Shown here piece after piece: positions 12,576-26,141 of a stretch of DNA of 64,000 nucleotides (its first letter is position 1; each line of letters opens with the position of its first letter). The DNA is from Climacteris rufus (lineage: Eukaryota > Chordata > Aves > Passeriformes > Climacteridae): contig VZRZ01006460.1 in NCBI GenBank assembly GCA_013398175.1, forward strand, positions 696,283 through 760,282. Reading direction: 5' to 3'. The notes beneath the pieces were generated by a model. The model was given only the letters and a program-made list of their open reading frames with translations, had not been told where the DNA came from and did no database searches. Both the position numbers and the translations under genes were made by a program.

Positions 12576-15500
12576 TTACTACAACAGCACATGAAGGGAA
12601 TAGCCACCATGAATAACTGCTTACATCAAGTTGTGTTTTGTACAATATTTGCTTAATCAGTCATGCAAAAAAGTACCACCTGTAATGTAATACAAAGACA
12701 TCACTGCATAACTGGTAATGATTTTAAATGATCTACATCAGATCTAAAGCAAATATTCATACGACAGCTGTCACTTTTCCTACTAAAATAATCACAACTT
12801 CAACAAAATGTAGTGCTTTTTAAATGGTTTTATTTTACAATGTAGCCACCATGTAGCTGTGGGCTGTTCAGAAGATTCTGGATGCATTTGCAGGACACAA
12901 AAGGTGAAAGTCAATCAGTAATTGCCAACGTCTACAGAACAAATGCCTTCAAGTATATGAGAAAATGAAGACCAATCACTTGGCCCAAAAATTGCAGTGC
13001 ATTTTACATTTATCATATCCACAGTTTAGTATCAAATTATCAAATTTATATGAAAGCAAATCTTCATCTCTGAATTAACATGTTTTCTAGAATGTTGGAC
13101 TTAATTGCAACTACTCATTCTTCTATATTACTACATAGCACCACAAATTTCATGCTTTGCAGAACAAATAACACTTCACTCTTTTTTATAGGAAGTTTAA
13201 ACCATGACAGTGATAGGATAGTGACAGTGAAAACAACTTACACCACAGTGAGAAAAAAATAGATTAAAGTTAATATACCTATTCAGGTATACTGGCCTTA
13301 AGAAGAATTACAGGTGAGGCCAAGTTTTAAGAGGCCATTTAAGGCAGTGTAAAGCCTCACAGGATCAGAGACAAGTTAACATATACAGTTACATGCTGTG
13401 CTAACAATTGTAACTCTTTTTCTGCCCTATCATCCTGACCAAAAAAAAAAAGTTGTCAGCTTGCCTGGTCATTTTCAGAATCAACAGAACATCAAACACT
13501 GCAAGAAATCCACAATTTAATTAGTCAGATATTTTATACAGGATGCATCTTAAAATGAAAAACATAACTCATGAACCACTGGGTTTTAATCTGGAAAAAT
13601 CACAGTTACCAGTATTTTCACCTAGAGGAAGCGATTTGGATTTTCTGCCTAAACACTCAGCTGCTACTCAGTATTCAGACAAACAAGTTACCATACATAC
13701 TGAACCCACAAAGTATAAAAAGAGTTTCTTAAAATTCCCACATGTGCATAAGCTGTCAGCCTAAAACTGTAAAAGTTGAGACTTCACTACATATTCCATC
13801 ACATTTTCAGTAGCTTGTCAAGTTCATAGTCTGTGCTGTCTCCTAATGAATCAGTTTACACTAAAAAAAGCTCTCTTAATTTCACAGAACCATTTTGTTT
13901 AAACTGATTTAAACTCAACCAAGAATCTTTAGAAGTAATAAGAGTTTGCATAATGATGAAAGTTATTTTATACAAAAAAGAAAGAACAGGAAAATTAACT
14001 CATCCCTGAAAATGAAATTATGTAAAATTAAATATGTGCTCAAAAATAATTTTTTCATTCATTTTAGAAGATGTCTTCTACTTTATAGAAATGTTTTCAA
14101 TTAAAAATCTCAATGCACAACCTAAAAGTGACTGACTGAAAAGCTGGTGAATTGCTGTAGTCACAGAACCATCACAACACCATGCCTGTCTCACAGCAAG
14201 ACACTCTGAGCCCCCATCTGAAATACTGCTCTTTCACTGGTGCTGAAATGCTGCTATCTTTGACTTCTTTTTGCTTAATATTAGACCAGACTCATTGAGT
14301 ACTTAATTGTGGAGAAGGCATAAGAAGTATTTCTGGGTAGGAGTTTCTGGGTTGAGCTTTTGCTGTTTTGTTTCTTTTATTTTAAAAAAGCTTTTAAAAA
14401 TAAACTTCCATCTCTTTCATAAAGGTGATTTCAGCCCAACAAGCTAAAGTACACACAAAAGTGATCTTGTTTTATCTATTTGAAATCTGTCACCTTTCAA
14501 ATGTTATTAGTATTTTTGAGCTTCTATTCCAAGAGGCACAAAACATGACAACGTGATATGCCTTATCCTGTAATCACTGCTCCTCTCCTTTTCTTCAAAT
14601 CTTCCAAGCAACAGAGGGCTTCTCCCAGACAACACACTGCTTTATTCTATACCTTTGATAATTTTCTATTTCACCTACTCTTTCAGATGTTAGGACTGGA
14701 ATAACATTCCAAAAAAGGACTATTTCTAGAATTTCTTTAGTCTTTGCAAAGTCCTTCAAGTAGATGCTCTAGTTATGATTTTGTGTGCTTTGAATAAGAC
14801 TGGCACTGTTTTTGTTAGCATTCAAAATTTTCAACTGCTTACCTGCAACATCACATCACTGTTCAGAGAACAAGGTACATCTTATTATAAAAGAGAATTA
14901 ATTAAGTTTTTTTTTAATAAAAGAATGAAGTAATGCTTTTGTATGTCCAACATGTAACTATAACCCATAAGACAAAAAGGAGAATAAACATTCTCAACAC
15001 ACCTACCTAGAATTACCACAGAAATTGAGTCACTGACAGGATGTGCTGTGAGTTGCAGGACTAGTTGTAAAATCAACAAATGTATTCATCAAAGTATCTG
15101 TTTTTCCCATACTACATTTAAAATTTCTCAAATAAATTAGATATTTTCAGAGGTTATAAAAATTCCAGTACATACCTGAGTTTAGCCTATGGGAAAAAAT
15201 GCATCCTTTCACTCTTTTTTGAGTTTGTATCAGAATTTCTGCAGTTAAGTTGTGAGAAGGAAGCTTTGGTTTCCTCATTAAATAAAAGGTCTTTATCATG
15301 AAGGACAGGAATTTTACACTCCCTAATATTTTTAAGAGGCTTGAAACAACAAAAAAAAATTAAACAAACAAGCTACACTTTGTACATTTAATTACACTAA
15401 ATCCAGACTCCTAAATTAGAAGTGCAGAAATTTATCACTATGTTGAAGCTGAAGATAAATTCTATGAATACATGCATATATACTTTAATAAGGTCATGAC

Positions 15501-16534
15501 AAATGTGTATTTGGATACCTCTAAAATTTCTTAGATGGGGAGGTAATCATCATATCAATCACACATATCAAGGAATCACAACATCAAGTAAAGGGAAAAT
15601 TCTGTTATTCTTAAAAGCACTCCTAACAGTATTACACAAGCTGGAAAACCTTTAGGTTTGGAACATTAATAATCACTGTTTTAAAAGCAAGAAGAATTAT
15701 AGGATGTGTCTTCTTGGTGAAGCTTTAACAGACCTTAACAATGGCCCCCATAACATGTGGCAAATATTATGTCATGAATTGATGCAAGTAATAATGCCAG
15801 AATTATCTAGTATCTTAGCCAAGACTGTAGTCAAATTAAAACCACAACTAGAATTATAAACACATCTGGAATAAGGTTAAAATTTTATGTAGTAGGGCTT
15901 ATTACAGTTATGTCTAGACAATAATATTGAACCATTTTTGATCATGAATGGTTAAGGACTATTCTCCTAATCATGCATGGACAACAACTCATGTCTTCCT
16001 TGATGCCTTTCATTGAACAGAGCACACTTACGAAACAACTGCAGTGCTAGCCTAACTTTCTATACAACTAACAACAGTTTAGCATTATTATAAACTTACA
16101 GAAAAATATGGCAACTATTTCAGTTAATTGTCTCTTACATTGTTGAGGACCATTACTTGTTCATCTTTAAAAAGATTAAAGAACCATTTAAAATATCACC
16201 CTTTTCCATCTTATTTAAACTGGCAGAGAATGCTTCCTTACAATCTTTTAGTAAAAGCTTTACATAAAAGCAACAAAATTAGTAATTAGAACCATGAAAC
16301 ACATTTGAAAGTGAAGTCCTACCACATGTTCTACTTATCTGGAAAAGATACATGTAATTAGAAAGCATCCCTTAACAAACTGATTAAAAATTTAGTGGAC
16401 TGAGTACAATGTGACACTTCAGAATAGAAGATACTGCTTCAGTTTCTGTAACTGTTTGTAAAGATGCATCATGCTTTCCACATTGATTTTGCATTCAAAG
16501 TATTTTCTGATGTTCAGACAGATATTTATACATG

Positions 16535-16845
16535 TTGATGAGATCTCCCCACCCTCAAATCTTTTCTTCTGCAGGCTGAACAGTCACAGATCCCTCAACT
16601 TTTTTTCCCTCTCACATTAGATGCCCTAGTCCCTTAATTACCTCAGTGGCCCTTTACTGTACTCTCACCCTACAGCTCCATGTCACTCTTGCACTGCAGA
16701 GCCCAAAACTGTACTCCAGGTGTGGCATCACCAGTGCCAAGTGGAGTGCAGGGATCATTTCCCTCAAGCTGCTGGCAGCTCTCATCCTACAGCAGCCCTA
16801 GGTTACAATTTAGCTTTCCATGTCATAGGTCCTACTGCTGATAAC
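16535..16845 (-). mobile_element. CR1 LINE fragment, antisense, diverged
   Basis: On the plus strand the order is gagatctccccaccctc, ttcttctgcaggctgaacag, cagagcccaaaactgtactc, tccaggtgtggcatcaccag, then gggatcatttccctcaagct and a remnant of the tail of the RT-domain coding region. This matches the reverse complement of the CR1 segment just upstream of its 3' UTR. Several indels make it an old copy. Confidence 0.85.
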
Positions 16846-19800
16846 AAGAGTATGTATTGCCAAAAGTTCCATTATCAATTCCACACAAAAAGTTGCAGAA
16901 GTATCACTCAAAATGCTTAACAAGCATGGCTGAACCACATTCTGGCTGTCACCTGCTCTTTCAAATGATCTATCAAATTTTCTTGTGCAGGGAAAGTAGC
17001 ACTCTGTTCTCTGAACAACTGAATTTGCACTATTTAATCTCAGGTGAATTGGACAGATCCAAGAAGCAGAAGAAAGTCAACACTTTAGACACACAGAGCA
17101 GACAGCAGGCAACAGTCATTTGTCCAGAAATAACAGAGACTCAATACAAGAAGCAGCTTCAAAAGGCGGTTTTGTTGAGGCCTGTGAAGGCAAACCAACC
17201 TACAATAAAAGCATGGCCTCCAAGTATTGAATTTCCTTCCCAGGAAAGAATTTGTATTTGTAACTGGTAAAATATCAAGACATCTGAAGAGTCAGGGACA
17301 ACAAAGCAGTAGTGCTCTTCACAGCTGCAGCATTTCATGTGCTCATGCAGACCTAAGCCTTACATAGCGATTGAGCAATTGAGTACTAACTACCTATGAA
17401 GCAAACAACTTTAGAAATGGATTTACATCTACAAAAGCAAACACTACGCTGCTTGCTTAAGAGCAGTAAAAAATACAATACTTCATACACAGCTTTCAAG
17501 CTACTTCAAACCATTAAATCAAATAATTCTCTGTAGTTTTTCTACAGTAATGATTAAATGAAGGAACTCATATAAACAAGGACAGCAAAATTTCAAAAAT
17601 TCGTTTATTAATTCATTGTTTGTTAATTTCTACAGTATGGTGTCATATCCCACTTCCTCATAGGTTTGTTCCATTCCAGATTTACCTGTGGAGAATTTGT
17701 TGTCAGTCTTCTGGAAAGTGCAAAGAAAGAACTCTTGGTACTTTCCAAACAAACACTTTGTATATTTTCTAATCCTCAATTTTGTGCAAAAGTTAATCTG
17801 TTTTATTCACCTATTTTATTTAAAAGTAAGTAAAGGTGGCATACTGATATTGACAAGTCAAAACAGGTACTGCTGCAACTTTCATCTATGCAGAGTTTGC
17901 ATCAACATCATAGCTTAGGCTTCGTTCTACTTTAATTCCTAAGCAACAGGCATTGCTTATGATGCACAGCCACAGAATTAACCCTTGAAGATGGCAATCC
18001 TCAATTCTCTGAAAAAAAATTCTGTATTAGCTTTTCCCTTTTTTCTGAGAGCAAAGCACCTCACCAACTAATTTTTTTTTTTTTAATTTTGCTATTACAT
18101 CAGAGTACAAGAGCCAATCTCAGAGGAATACAGCTCCAGACTGGGAGCTTCAGGTAGGCAAAGCCCCGTTTGTTTCAAAAGAGGAACCTGACCACATTAC
18201 AAAGTACGTGGTGAAAGTGGCACATCAGTTTGTGTTCACTAAAGCAAGTGAAATGGAAAAGTAAAATGATCAGCTTTAATGATTAGAAGAAAGACAGCAA
18301 TATACCAAAGATCACTGCATTTAAATTACAAGAACCAGTAGTAACTATACACAGACCTAACTCAACTGAATTACTGCTTCATTAATTGTCTTCATCACAG
18401 CCTCTCAACATATTCATATTCTTAAAAATTAAGATTCAAGGTTGAGGTAAAAAGTGCATTTTGTTTTTTTAATTGCATACATACACTAACTTTCCTAAGA
18501 AATTTAGGATGGTATTATATAAATCTACAGGAGTACCACCTTAATAAAACAGTTTAGGGAAATAGAGCCACAAGAATTCAAACCTCATGGTTTAAATTCA
18601 AACTTGTGGCATGAACACTTATCTAAGCCTATTTACATCCAACTTCATTATAATAAGACAATTCAGAGAAAAGACAACAAATGAAGAGTTTTATACAAAA
18701 CCAATTAGCTAAGAAACTACCAACTCATAATTAGGGAGTGCATAAGAGGTAAAATTAAGGTATTTTCAAATTAGGAATAGACTTTTTTCACACAAAGTGT
18801 TCATTATTTCATTGCAACTCAAACTGTACTTTGACTTAGAAAAAAGATCTATAAAACGGTTTACACAAAAGTTAATTTAGTAACTAGGATTCTACTTTTT
18901 TTGTATACTTAGTCTTCTGAAATATACAAATGTATTAAGTATGGCAAGATCAAAAAAGAATTTTTTAAAAATACTACCCATTTTTCCCCCAATATGCAGA
19001 ATCCAGTATGTCCCTAAATTGTTTTAAACTAGATATAATGTAATTCAGAACCTCAACAAACTATTTCTCATACAAGCAAAACTACTTTATTCGTTGTATA
19101 CAAGCCACATCTACATTCAACTCAGAAGAATTACTGTCGCTCCGACTGACAGGCCTGAACTTGCTTAAAACTACCCAGCTCAGTAAGAGCTCAACCACAG
19201 CAGAGAAGCGACCCAAACCAAGGTTTTACAGCCCCATCTCCTCTGCATCTCCTTCCCTGAGCACTGTGCAACTTTTACAATAGCTTTGAACTAGGCAGAT
19301 TGACAGTTTTACAGACAATTTGGGCATATTTACGGAAACTTCAGTCACATTTTGACAACAAATACAGTTTATCATCTCAGAATTTTTCTTTTAGACTCTG
19401 ATTGACAGCTCCCATCCTGTACGGAGATTCTTAAAGGCACAGGGCTGATCTTGCACATGGGTTCCTTAAGTCTCTTAACAGAGCTGCATGGGCATTCCTT
19501 AATATAGAATATGTAAAAAAAGTCATCTTAAACAGTGCTGGTTTGAGCCAGCTCATTTCAATGTGCACTGAGATGCATAAGAAAAGCTTATGCAATTATG
19601 GAACCTCAACTGTGGTGACAGTGACCTTCAACTCAAGGCGACAACTAGTTAAATTGCTATTACTTTCAGCACAGAACTAAACAACCCAATTCAGAAAACA
19701 AGTGTTTAAGGATCACACTTCCCCTGTGCAGTACTTGATTGAAGGGTTTCTTTCCTTTTTTTTTTCCAATCATGAGACACTAGGAAAAATATTTACCTAA

Positions 19801-22800
19801 CAAAGCTTTTAAACTTTCTCATTCATAGAGCTTTGATTTTGAAGTAATTTAAAACTGGTGAAAATGTGCTACTCTTTCTTTAGTTATCATCAGTGAACCA
19901 CCAGTTATTAGAATAAATCAGAGTCCATTTGCTTCTCCCTAGCACAGAAATTTAGCTGACCCCAGCTCTGTTACACAAATCACCATTTCACAGGATTTTC
20001 CTACTTGCTCAAACTTCTTCCTTGTACAAGGAAGTTTTTAAGAAACAAATTGATCTACTTTCAGCAGGCCCTTTATGAAAAGGTCATTTTGAATAAATAG
20101 CATAAGAAGTAAAATGAGGTATTGCACACAGGTCTGTTGAAGGGCATTCTACACTAGCCAACAAAATGCTGAAACTTGCTGTGTTGTGTTGCCCTCTTCA
20201 GGTCGAAAGCACTCAGATTTTCTAGTTCTTTTGCTTGACAACTTATTGCATTTCAACTTTTTTCACAACATTTTCAGATCTAAAGTTTCAAGTAGCAATT
20301 AACTTCACTTGTATTCCACCAGTGCTTGAAGCATTTTTGTTCTAGTATCTTATAAACTTTACTTTTGCCCTTTATGCCTCTCTTACCTCAATATTAATCT
20401 TGAAGATTATCAAAATATCAGCTAGTGTTCGAAAAGATGACTAAAAAACAACTTCAGCACTGATAAGCAAGTCTTGCGACAAGAGGCTTATAGAGCTCAA
20501 ATGATTCAGCTTACCAAAGAAAGCTCCTGAAATCAATCCATAACTGAACTTGGGAGGTCAGAAAGCCAGATGACTTTAAAGTGGTGTAAGGCAAAACAGA
20601 ATCTAGAAACTGAAGTCAGATAAATTTAGACTTGAAATGGAGGCTTTTCAACAACAAAAAAATTAATAATCAACTAGCATAAAAGGGTAAATTAATTATT
20701 ACTTGAAAACCTTACAGGTAGACCCAGTATCTTTCCAAACAATCTGTTTTGATAAGTTTTTTAATAGTTATCATAACCTGGGCCTAATTGTGCCGCTGAT
20801 TTGCATACTTGTAATGGGTTTTGCAATTGATTATCTGAGCTCTGCCAATTAATGTGGAAATATGGATAAAACAGTGTTCAAATGCTTGGAAATGGCCATG
20901 CTTGAGCTTCTGAGTCATTTACTGAGACAGATATTAATACTGACTTTAAATATTTCATTTCCCACTTCCACCTGGCTATTTTTTAGAGGACAGGTCATGG
21001 TAAATATTTATGTCTTCTTAGACATCTCAATACTGCAGCTTTGACAGAAAGAAGTGTCGAATTTAACTCATACATTATTAAGTATGGAGGATTTCACTCA
21101 TGTTACTATGGAAGATAAACATCCTAACAGTTTGTGACTGTACAACTTAATCACAACATCTTAAGGGACTTCTGACAGGAAAACCTGTTCAAAGTTAAGG
21201 CCTACTATGTAATTAAGCAATAAAATTAATAAGCTAATCAAAACCCTTAGAAAATAGAAGCAAAGGAAACGCTCATTCCAGTACCACAGCATTTCCCAGT
21301 ACCCAAATAAAGGAACAAGCAGACAACCCCATATCACCCCTTTTTGGACTGGCAAACACAACAGCCAGCCTGCATCAAGCCAACTGTGACTCTAGAAAAA
21401 CTCAGGAGAACTTGTCGTGAAGAGTTTTCATGCATTTTCTTTCCAATACTTTCATAATTTCAATGTCAAGAATGAAATACAATATACAGCTCTAAATCCC
21501 ATATACTCAGAGGGCAGATTCCAGAGGAAAGCAGGATGAAGTGGGTAAGCATGACGTGGGAAGAGAGCAAGATACCAAAACTAGGGGATGAGTGCACAAG
21601 TGAGACCCAGAGTGCTCCCACTCAGCACAAAGACAGCAAACAGCAGTCTCTATTAGCACATAGAGACTCCTCTCCTGACTAATATGCCCTGTCACAGTGT
21701 TTGGAGACAAAGACTGATGAAAAACTTCCTGCCACCTATCAGCCAGTTTGTTCAATTAGACTGTCAAACATCAGCTGGTGTTATAAACATGGGGGGACAT
21801 TCCAAAAGTCAAACTAGCTGTAGTACTGGACATGAAAAGCAACGCTTAAGTTTAGAACATACTCAAAATATTACTATTATTTTCTCTCTTGCTATTAAAA
21901 AACAAGTGCAAAAAGTACTCTATTCTACAGTACTATTAGACAAAAAGGCAACAATTTTTTGTGCACCTGTCAATTGAAGACAAAGCAGATTACACTTCTG
22001 AAGTGATGAAGTAGGGAACTTGGTTTTTTATACATAGAAGTAAAAGTGTCATAAAAATGTAACCACTATTTTTAAACTGTCTCTGGTAGAAAAAGTTTCC
22101 ACCTATGTCAAAGGTTTATCTGGTTCAAGTTCCACACGACATAGCTAACAGAACATGAGAGCTGGCAGTAAAAGCTCCACGACATCTTAGCTAACTTTTA
22201 AAACTGCAAACAAGTTCATCCTTAGTAACACTCAATTTTTTCTTCACCACCTTACTGTAGATGCCAGGATTCTGGTCCAATCTTAGCTGCTATACTTATA
22301 AGAAGAGGTACTGGACAAGAGTTTTTAAAATTACCTGTGGTTAGTTTAGTTCTGACTTACCCAAGTATGATGTTCATATTTTTGCATCTCTTTCTCCCAC
22401 ACACTCCATCAGATTTGGTCACCACAGGAGGTATGATTCATATTATTCTTTAGAAATGTATTTTAATAGACAAACCTTACCATTGAAACAGCATCTGACT
22501 TTTTAAAATAATTAATCCTTCAGTGAAAAATCTATTCAGATCACTTTATTGAATGCATTTTTTCTGCAGCAACTTTGCCAATTCACATTTAATTGTTGGT
22601 AAGACTGATTTTTCTCAGTTGATATCATAATCTAGTACATTTCTTTGCAGGAAAACAAATTCATCCACCTGATACTGCCAAAAAAATCTAGACAGTTCCC
22701 TTCACAGAATTTCCTGCTAATAATCTGGGGTAATAGAAGGTATAGAAAGCAAGAGGAGGAACTCTCCCTATTGAAGGCAATGCCTCGTCATTTCCTGTCT

Positions 22801-23443
22801 TCCACCTGTGTATCCTTAATTATCTACAGGAACACTCTGTGAAGACACAGGGAATGAATATCCACTGCAGCACAAGCTCAGGTTAAATCAGGTGTTTACA
22901 CAGGAATATAAAAGCAACCAATTAGAATGCAAAGCTGACTTCTAACAGCACTAATGGAAATTAAATGCATTCGGGGTGGGGGTTAAATACATCTTAAGAA
23001 TGCTTCAGTTATTTCTGCATATGCAAGTTTGTCACTAAGTACTATAAAATTATGTTAAGGCTAGAGGAATTAATTCCTTGTTTAGAATTAAATTATCATC
23101 TCACCCTTCCTAGGGCTTTCAAAAAATTCATTTAAATACGTAGAACAGTAATCAGTACACACACTAACAAACCAAACAAAAAAGCTAGAAACACCTGCAT
23201 CCACTTTTTTAAAAAGAGGAACATGACTGAGAATATTTAGAAAAGCTAAGAGCAGCATTACTGAAAATAATATATACCAACCTCCTCAAAGGTTGTCTCA
23301 GCATCATCTTTATTTGTGTTTGGTCTTCAATTCTTAGTTAGATATTTTAGGTTTGAATTCCAGCAAGTAAGGGTTTCCAATTGAAAAGATAATGGAAATC
23401 AAGCTTAAGTACTACTGGCTAAAGTGATAGATATTGCTATATC

Positions 23444-23460
23444 ATTTATTTATTTATTTT
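23444..23460. repeat. (ATTT)n microsatellite
   Basis: About four tandem ATTT units. Confidence 0.8.
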
Positions 23461-24670
23461 TAAAATGCTTTACTAGCATGAAATTGTGTGATATCATAGA
23501 AATCTTCTCTCATGCCTTAAAGATCTGCAACCTATTCAGACAGCAAAACCTTTTTGCAAACCCATTTACGTGATTTCTATGAAAAGACTTATGAAAAACC
23601 CCCACACCTATCACAGAACAAGCAAACAGCTTAGTCACCAACCAAACAAACTGCTGTGAGTACTACTTTTCCTGATACATACTTTTTGATTCTTATACAA
23701 ACCTTGCCATCTGCAATGATCTCTGACAAAGTAACTGACTTCCGTTCTCAATCTAAGGTTTCATTATGACAGTAAATGTCTTATATCTAACATTAAAAAC
23801 TACTTAAGTCCCATTGCAAGATGGTACAGGTTTCTATGGTCATTATAACCCTTTGGAAAGTAGTATCACACTATTCAGTACTATGAATAAAAGACTTTCT
23901 TTTCACAGCTATAGGTGCAAAACTTAGATATAAATAGATTGAAACATTCCAACAGAGCTCAGCTGTTTAATTTACAGAGAGGCTGCACAAGTTTTGTATA
24001 AGCTTTTAACCGTACATAATTCCAAACTTCATTATGCTATAAAAACTAAGGAGATCTTGAAAAATTTTAAGGATTCCAAGGAATATGTTTCCAAGTAAAG
24101 TGAGAAAAATAAAGTGTCGGTGTATTAAAAAAGAAAAAAAACATTCAAAGCTAGTTTTGGATTGTAAACTATACAATTAAAAGATAAGATAAAAAGACAA
24201 GAACTAGACGCAAGACCTATGCCATTACTTTCAGCTTAAAATACCAACAAGAAAAGAAGCCTATACAGTGATTCAGGGAAAAATGTTGCTCCTAAAGTGT
24301 ATGACTTAGAGCTTTCAGAGAGCATTTTGCATCCAAAGCAATCTTCATTGTTAGCAGTTATTTTTAATAACAGAATTAGGTTGTTCGGTTTGTTGGTTTT
24401 TTTTTAAAAAAACAAACATTATCTACAGCAGCTTTAGCACATTCTCAAGTATTACTCATTTACAACACAATGAATGTTAATTACCTACTAGGAAAAGTAC
24501 AGTCTGTTTTGTCTGCTAATTCACACAGTTCAGGGGTCTAGCAAAAATGAGCATACAAAGTTTTACCATAATGCTAGAAAAGGAAACACATAATTCTGAA
24601 AATAGATTACAATATATGACACCTCAGTGGAAGAGTTTGCTAAAAGTGGCTTTATTTTATTGTCTCCTAC

Positions 24671-24765
24671 CTGATAAATTCTAAATGGGATGTATCGAAA
24701 TCCATTATCTTCTGGAGGATACTCCATCAGTTTTCGATTTATTGCCCAAAACTGCTCAAATTTAT
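24671..24765 (-). CDS. ATG5: ATG5 coding exon 6 (codon 160 to residue 191)
   Basis: The exon completes the Asp codon (G|AT) and continues KFEQFWAINRKLMEY, then PPEDNGFRYIPFRIYQ. It spans the end of the helix-rich domain and enters ubiquitin-like domain B. The acceptor is taccttcacag and the donor gtaggaga. Length is 95 nt, phase 1 in and phase 0 out. No disruption is seen. Confidence 0.98.
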
Positions 24766-25443
24766 CTGTGAAGGTAAAATTACACTTTGTCAATATTAAT
24801 AACGTTTTAAGTTTAAAGAGATAAATGAGATATGATCAGAACAACATGCAAACCTTTCTTACTGAAGTTTAACCTGTATGAATTCATTTTCCCCACATTT
24901 CTCTTCCCTACTTAGCCTGAAGCCATAGGTAGGTCACCTGCATTCTCCTATGAAAACAGTAATGTGTCAATTTACTGAACTGAAAGAGAAAGCAACTTTA
25001 ACTCATACCTTATCTCCCACTGTTAAGGAAATATTGGGCCATAAATTATGGATTTCATTACCTCAGCTAACAGTGCCTGTTTCCCCACTCCCTCCTGTTA
25101 TTGGTCCATACTGTCTCACAGGATGCTAAAAATATCTAATTGTTCTCAACCATAGATGAACAATGGGTGTAACATATAGAGAAACTAAGGCAAGATAAAT
25201 ACTTTCTGAGTGGTTTACATTTGGATACGTAAATCTTGGAATAATCTGCAACAATGCATGATATAATAAGAAAATACACTGCCAGATTCATGACACAACC
25301 CGAAAATAGAAGTTTATGCTTGAAACACATTAGATCCAAGTCTAGATTTAGTAAAATAGCCTGCATACCATTTCATGCTGTTCAGAGATTACAAGAATTG
25401 AATAGTTTATTACATTTAAAATGAATTAAGGACAGCATAGTCC

Positions 25444-25481
25444 TTACAGTAATAAAGGGTTTTTACAGTAATAAAGGGTTT
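25444..25481 (+). repeat. Perfect 2 x 19-bp tandem duplication
   Basis: Two adjacent identical copies of a unit beginning ttacagtaataaaggg. The unit is too short to assign to an element. Confidence 0.9.
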
Positions 25482-26115
25482 TATACATGCAAATCAATTA
25501 TACAAATCAACCAAACAACTAATACCAAAAGTGATAGAAAGGAATATGAAGAGCTAAGATGAATAAAGCTGCTGCTAGCCTTACTGGAGAAAGACAGCTT
25601 TAGAAGGGGAAGAGCAAGGAATCAATTTCCTTATAGGCTGTAACTCTCCAAGACACCAAACACAGTGGATGTTTCCACAGAAGGAACACACAGGCTCCAA
25701 TTTTCCCTCCTGGGTAAAATGTTCAGCCAAGTCTCAAGAAACTGGACCCTTACAGAATACACCGATTATGGAATTCAGCCCCTCTGCAGCAAGGTGAAAT
25801 TCAACAATCTATTTGCAGGACAAAGGTTCTGCCTGCTTCCAAAAGTGCTGATAACAGTTAAAGCCATCACAGAAAACAAAAGGAGTTTGAGATTTGCTTC
25901 ACTCCAGGAAACAGCACAAATGCCTGTCAGTGCACTAAAAGGCATAGATTAATACATATTGCAGGGTTGTAACATAATTGCTTTTCCCGACCGAATGTCA
26001 GCAGGAAGGCAGGAATTTCCAAGAAACTGTGAACAAACTCCTGCCAGGTATTCTGCCAGCATTTAAAGATACTTATCTCAGAAAGTACTTCCACACCCTT
26101 GTTTCCTGATTAGCA

Positions 26116-26141
26116 GTAAGTGCCTCTTGACAGGCACTTAC
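26116..26141. repeat. Perfect 10-bp inverted repeat (hairpin)
   Basis: GTAAGTGCCT, a six-base spacer CTTGAC, then AGGCACTTAC: the arms are exact reverse complements. It lies at the left edge of a GC-richer intronic patch. No flanking structure typical of a microRNA precursor is evident, since the pairing does not extend beyond ten bases. Confidence 0.9.

Larger units (their letters stand above)
9298..24670 (-). other. ATG5 intron 6
   Basis: A 15.4-kb AT-rich intron. It contains an antisense CR1 (9975-10675), a short sense CR1 3' end (12449-12575), an antisense CR1 piece (16535-16845), an ATTT run at 23444-23460 and scattered homopolymer A or T tracts. No other gene-like signal is seen. Confidence 0.9.

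Noticed and set aside
13441..13452. Poly(A) run as a processed pseudogene tail
   Set aside because: No coding-like sequence precedes it on either strand, and homopolymer A runs are common throughout these introns.
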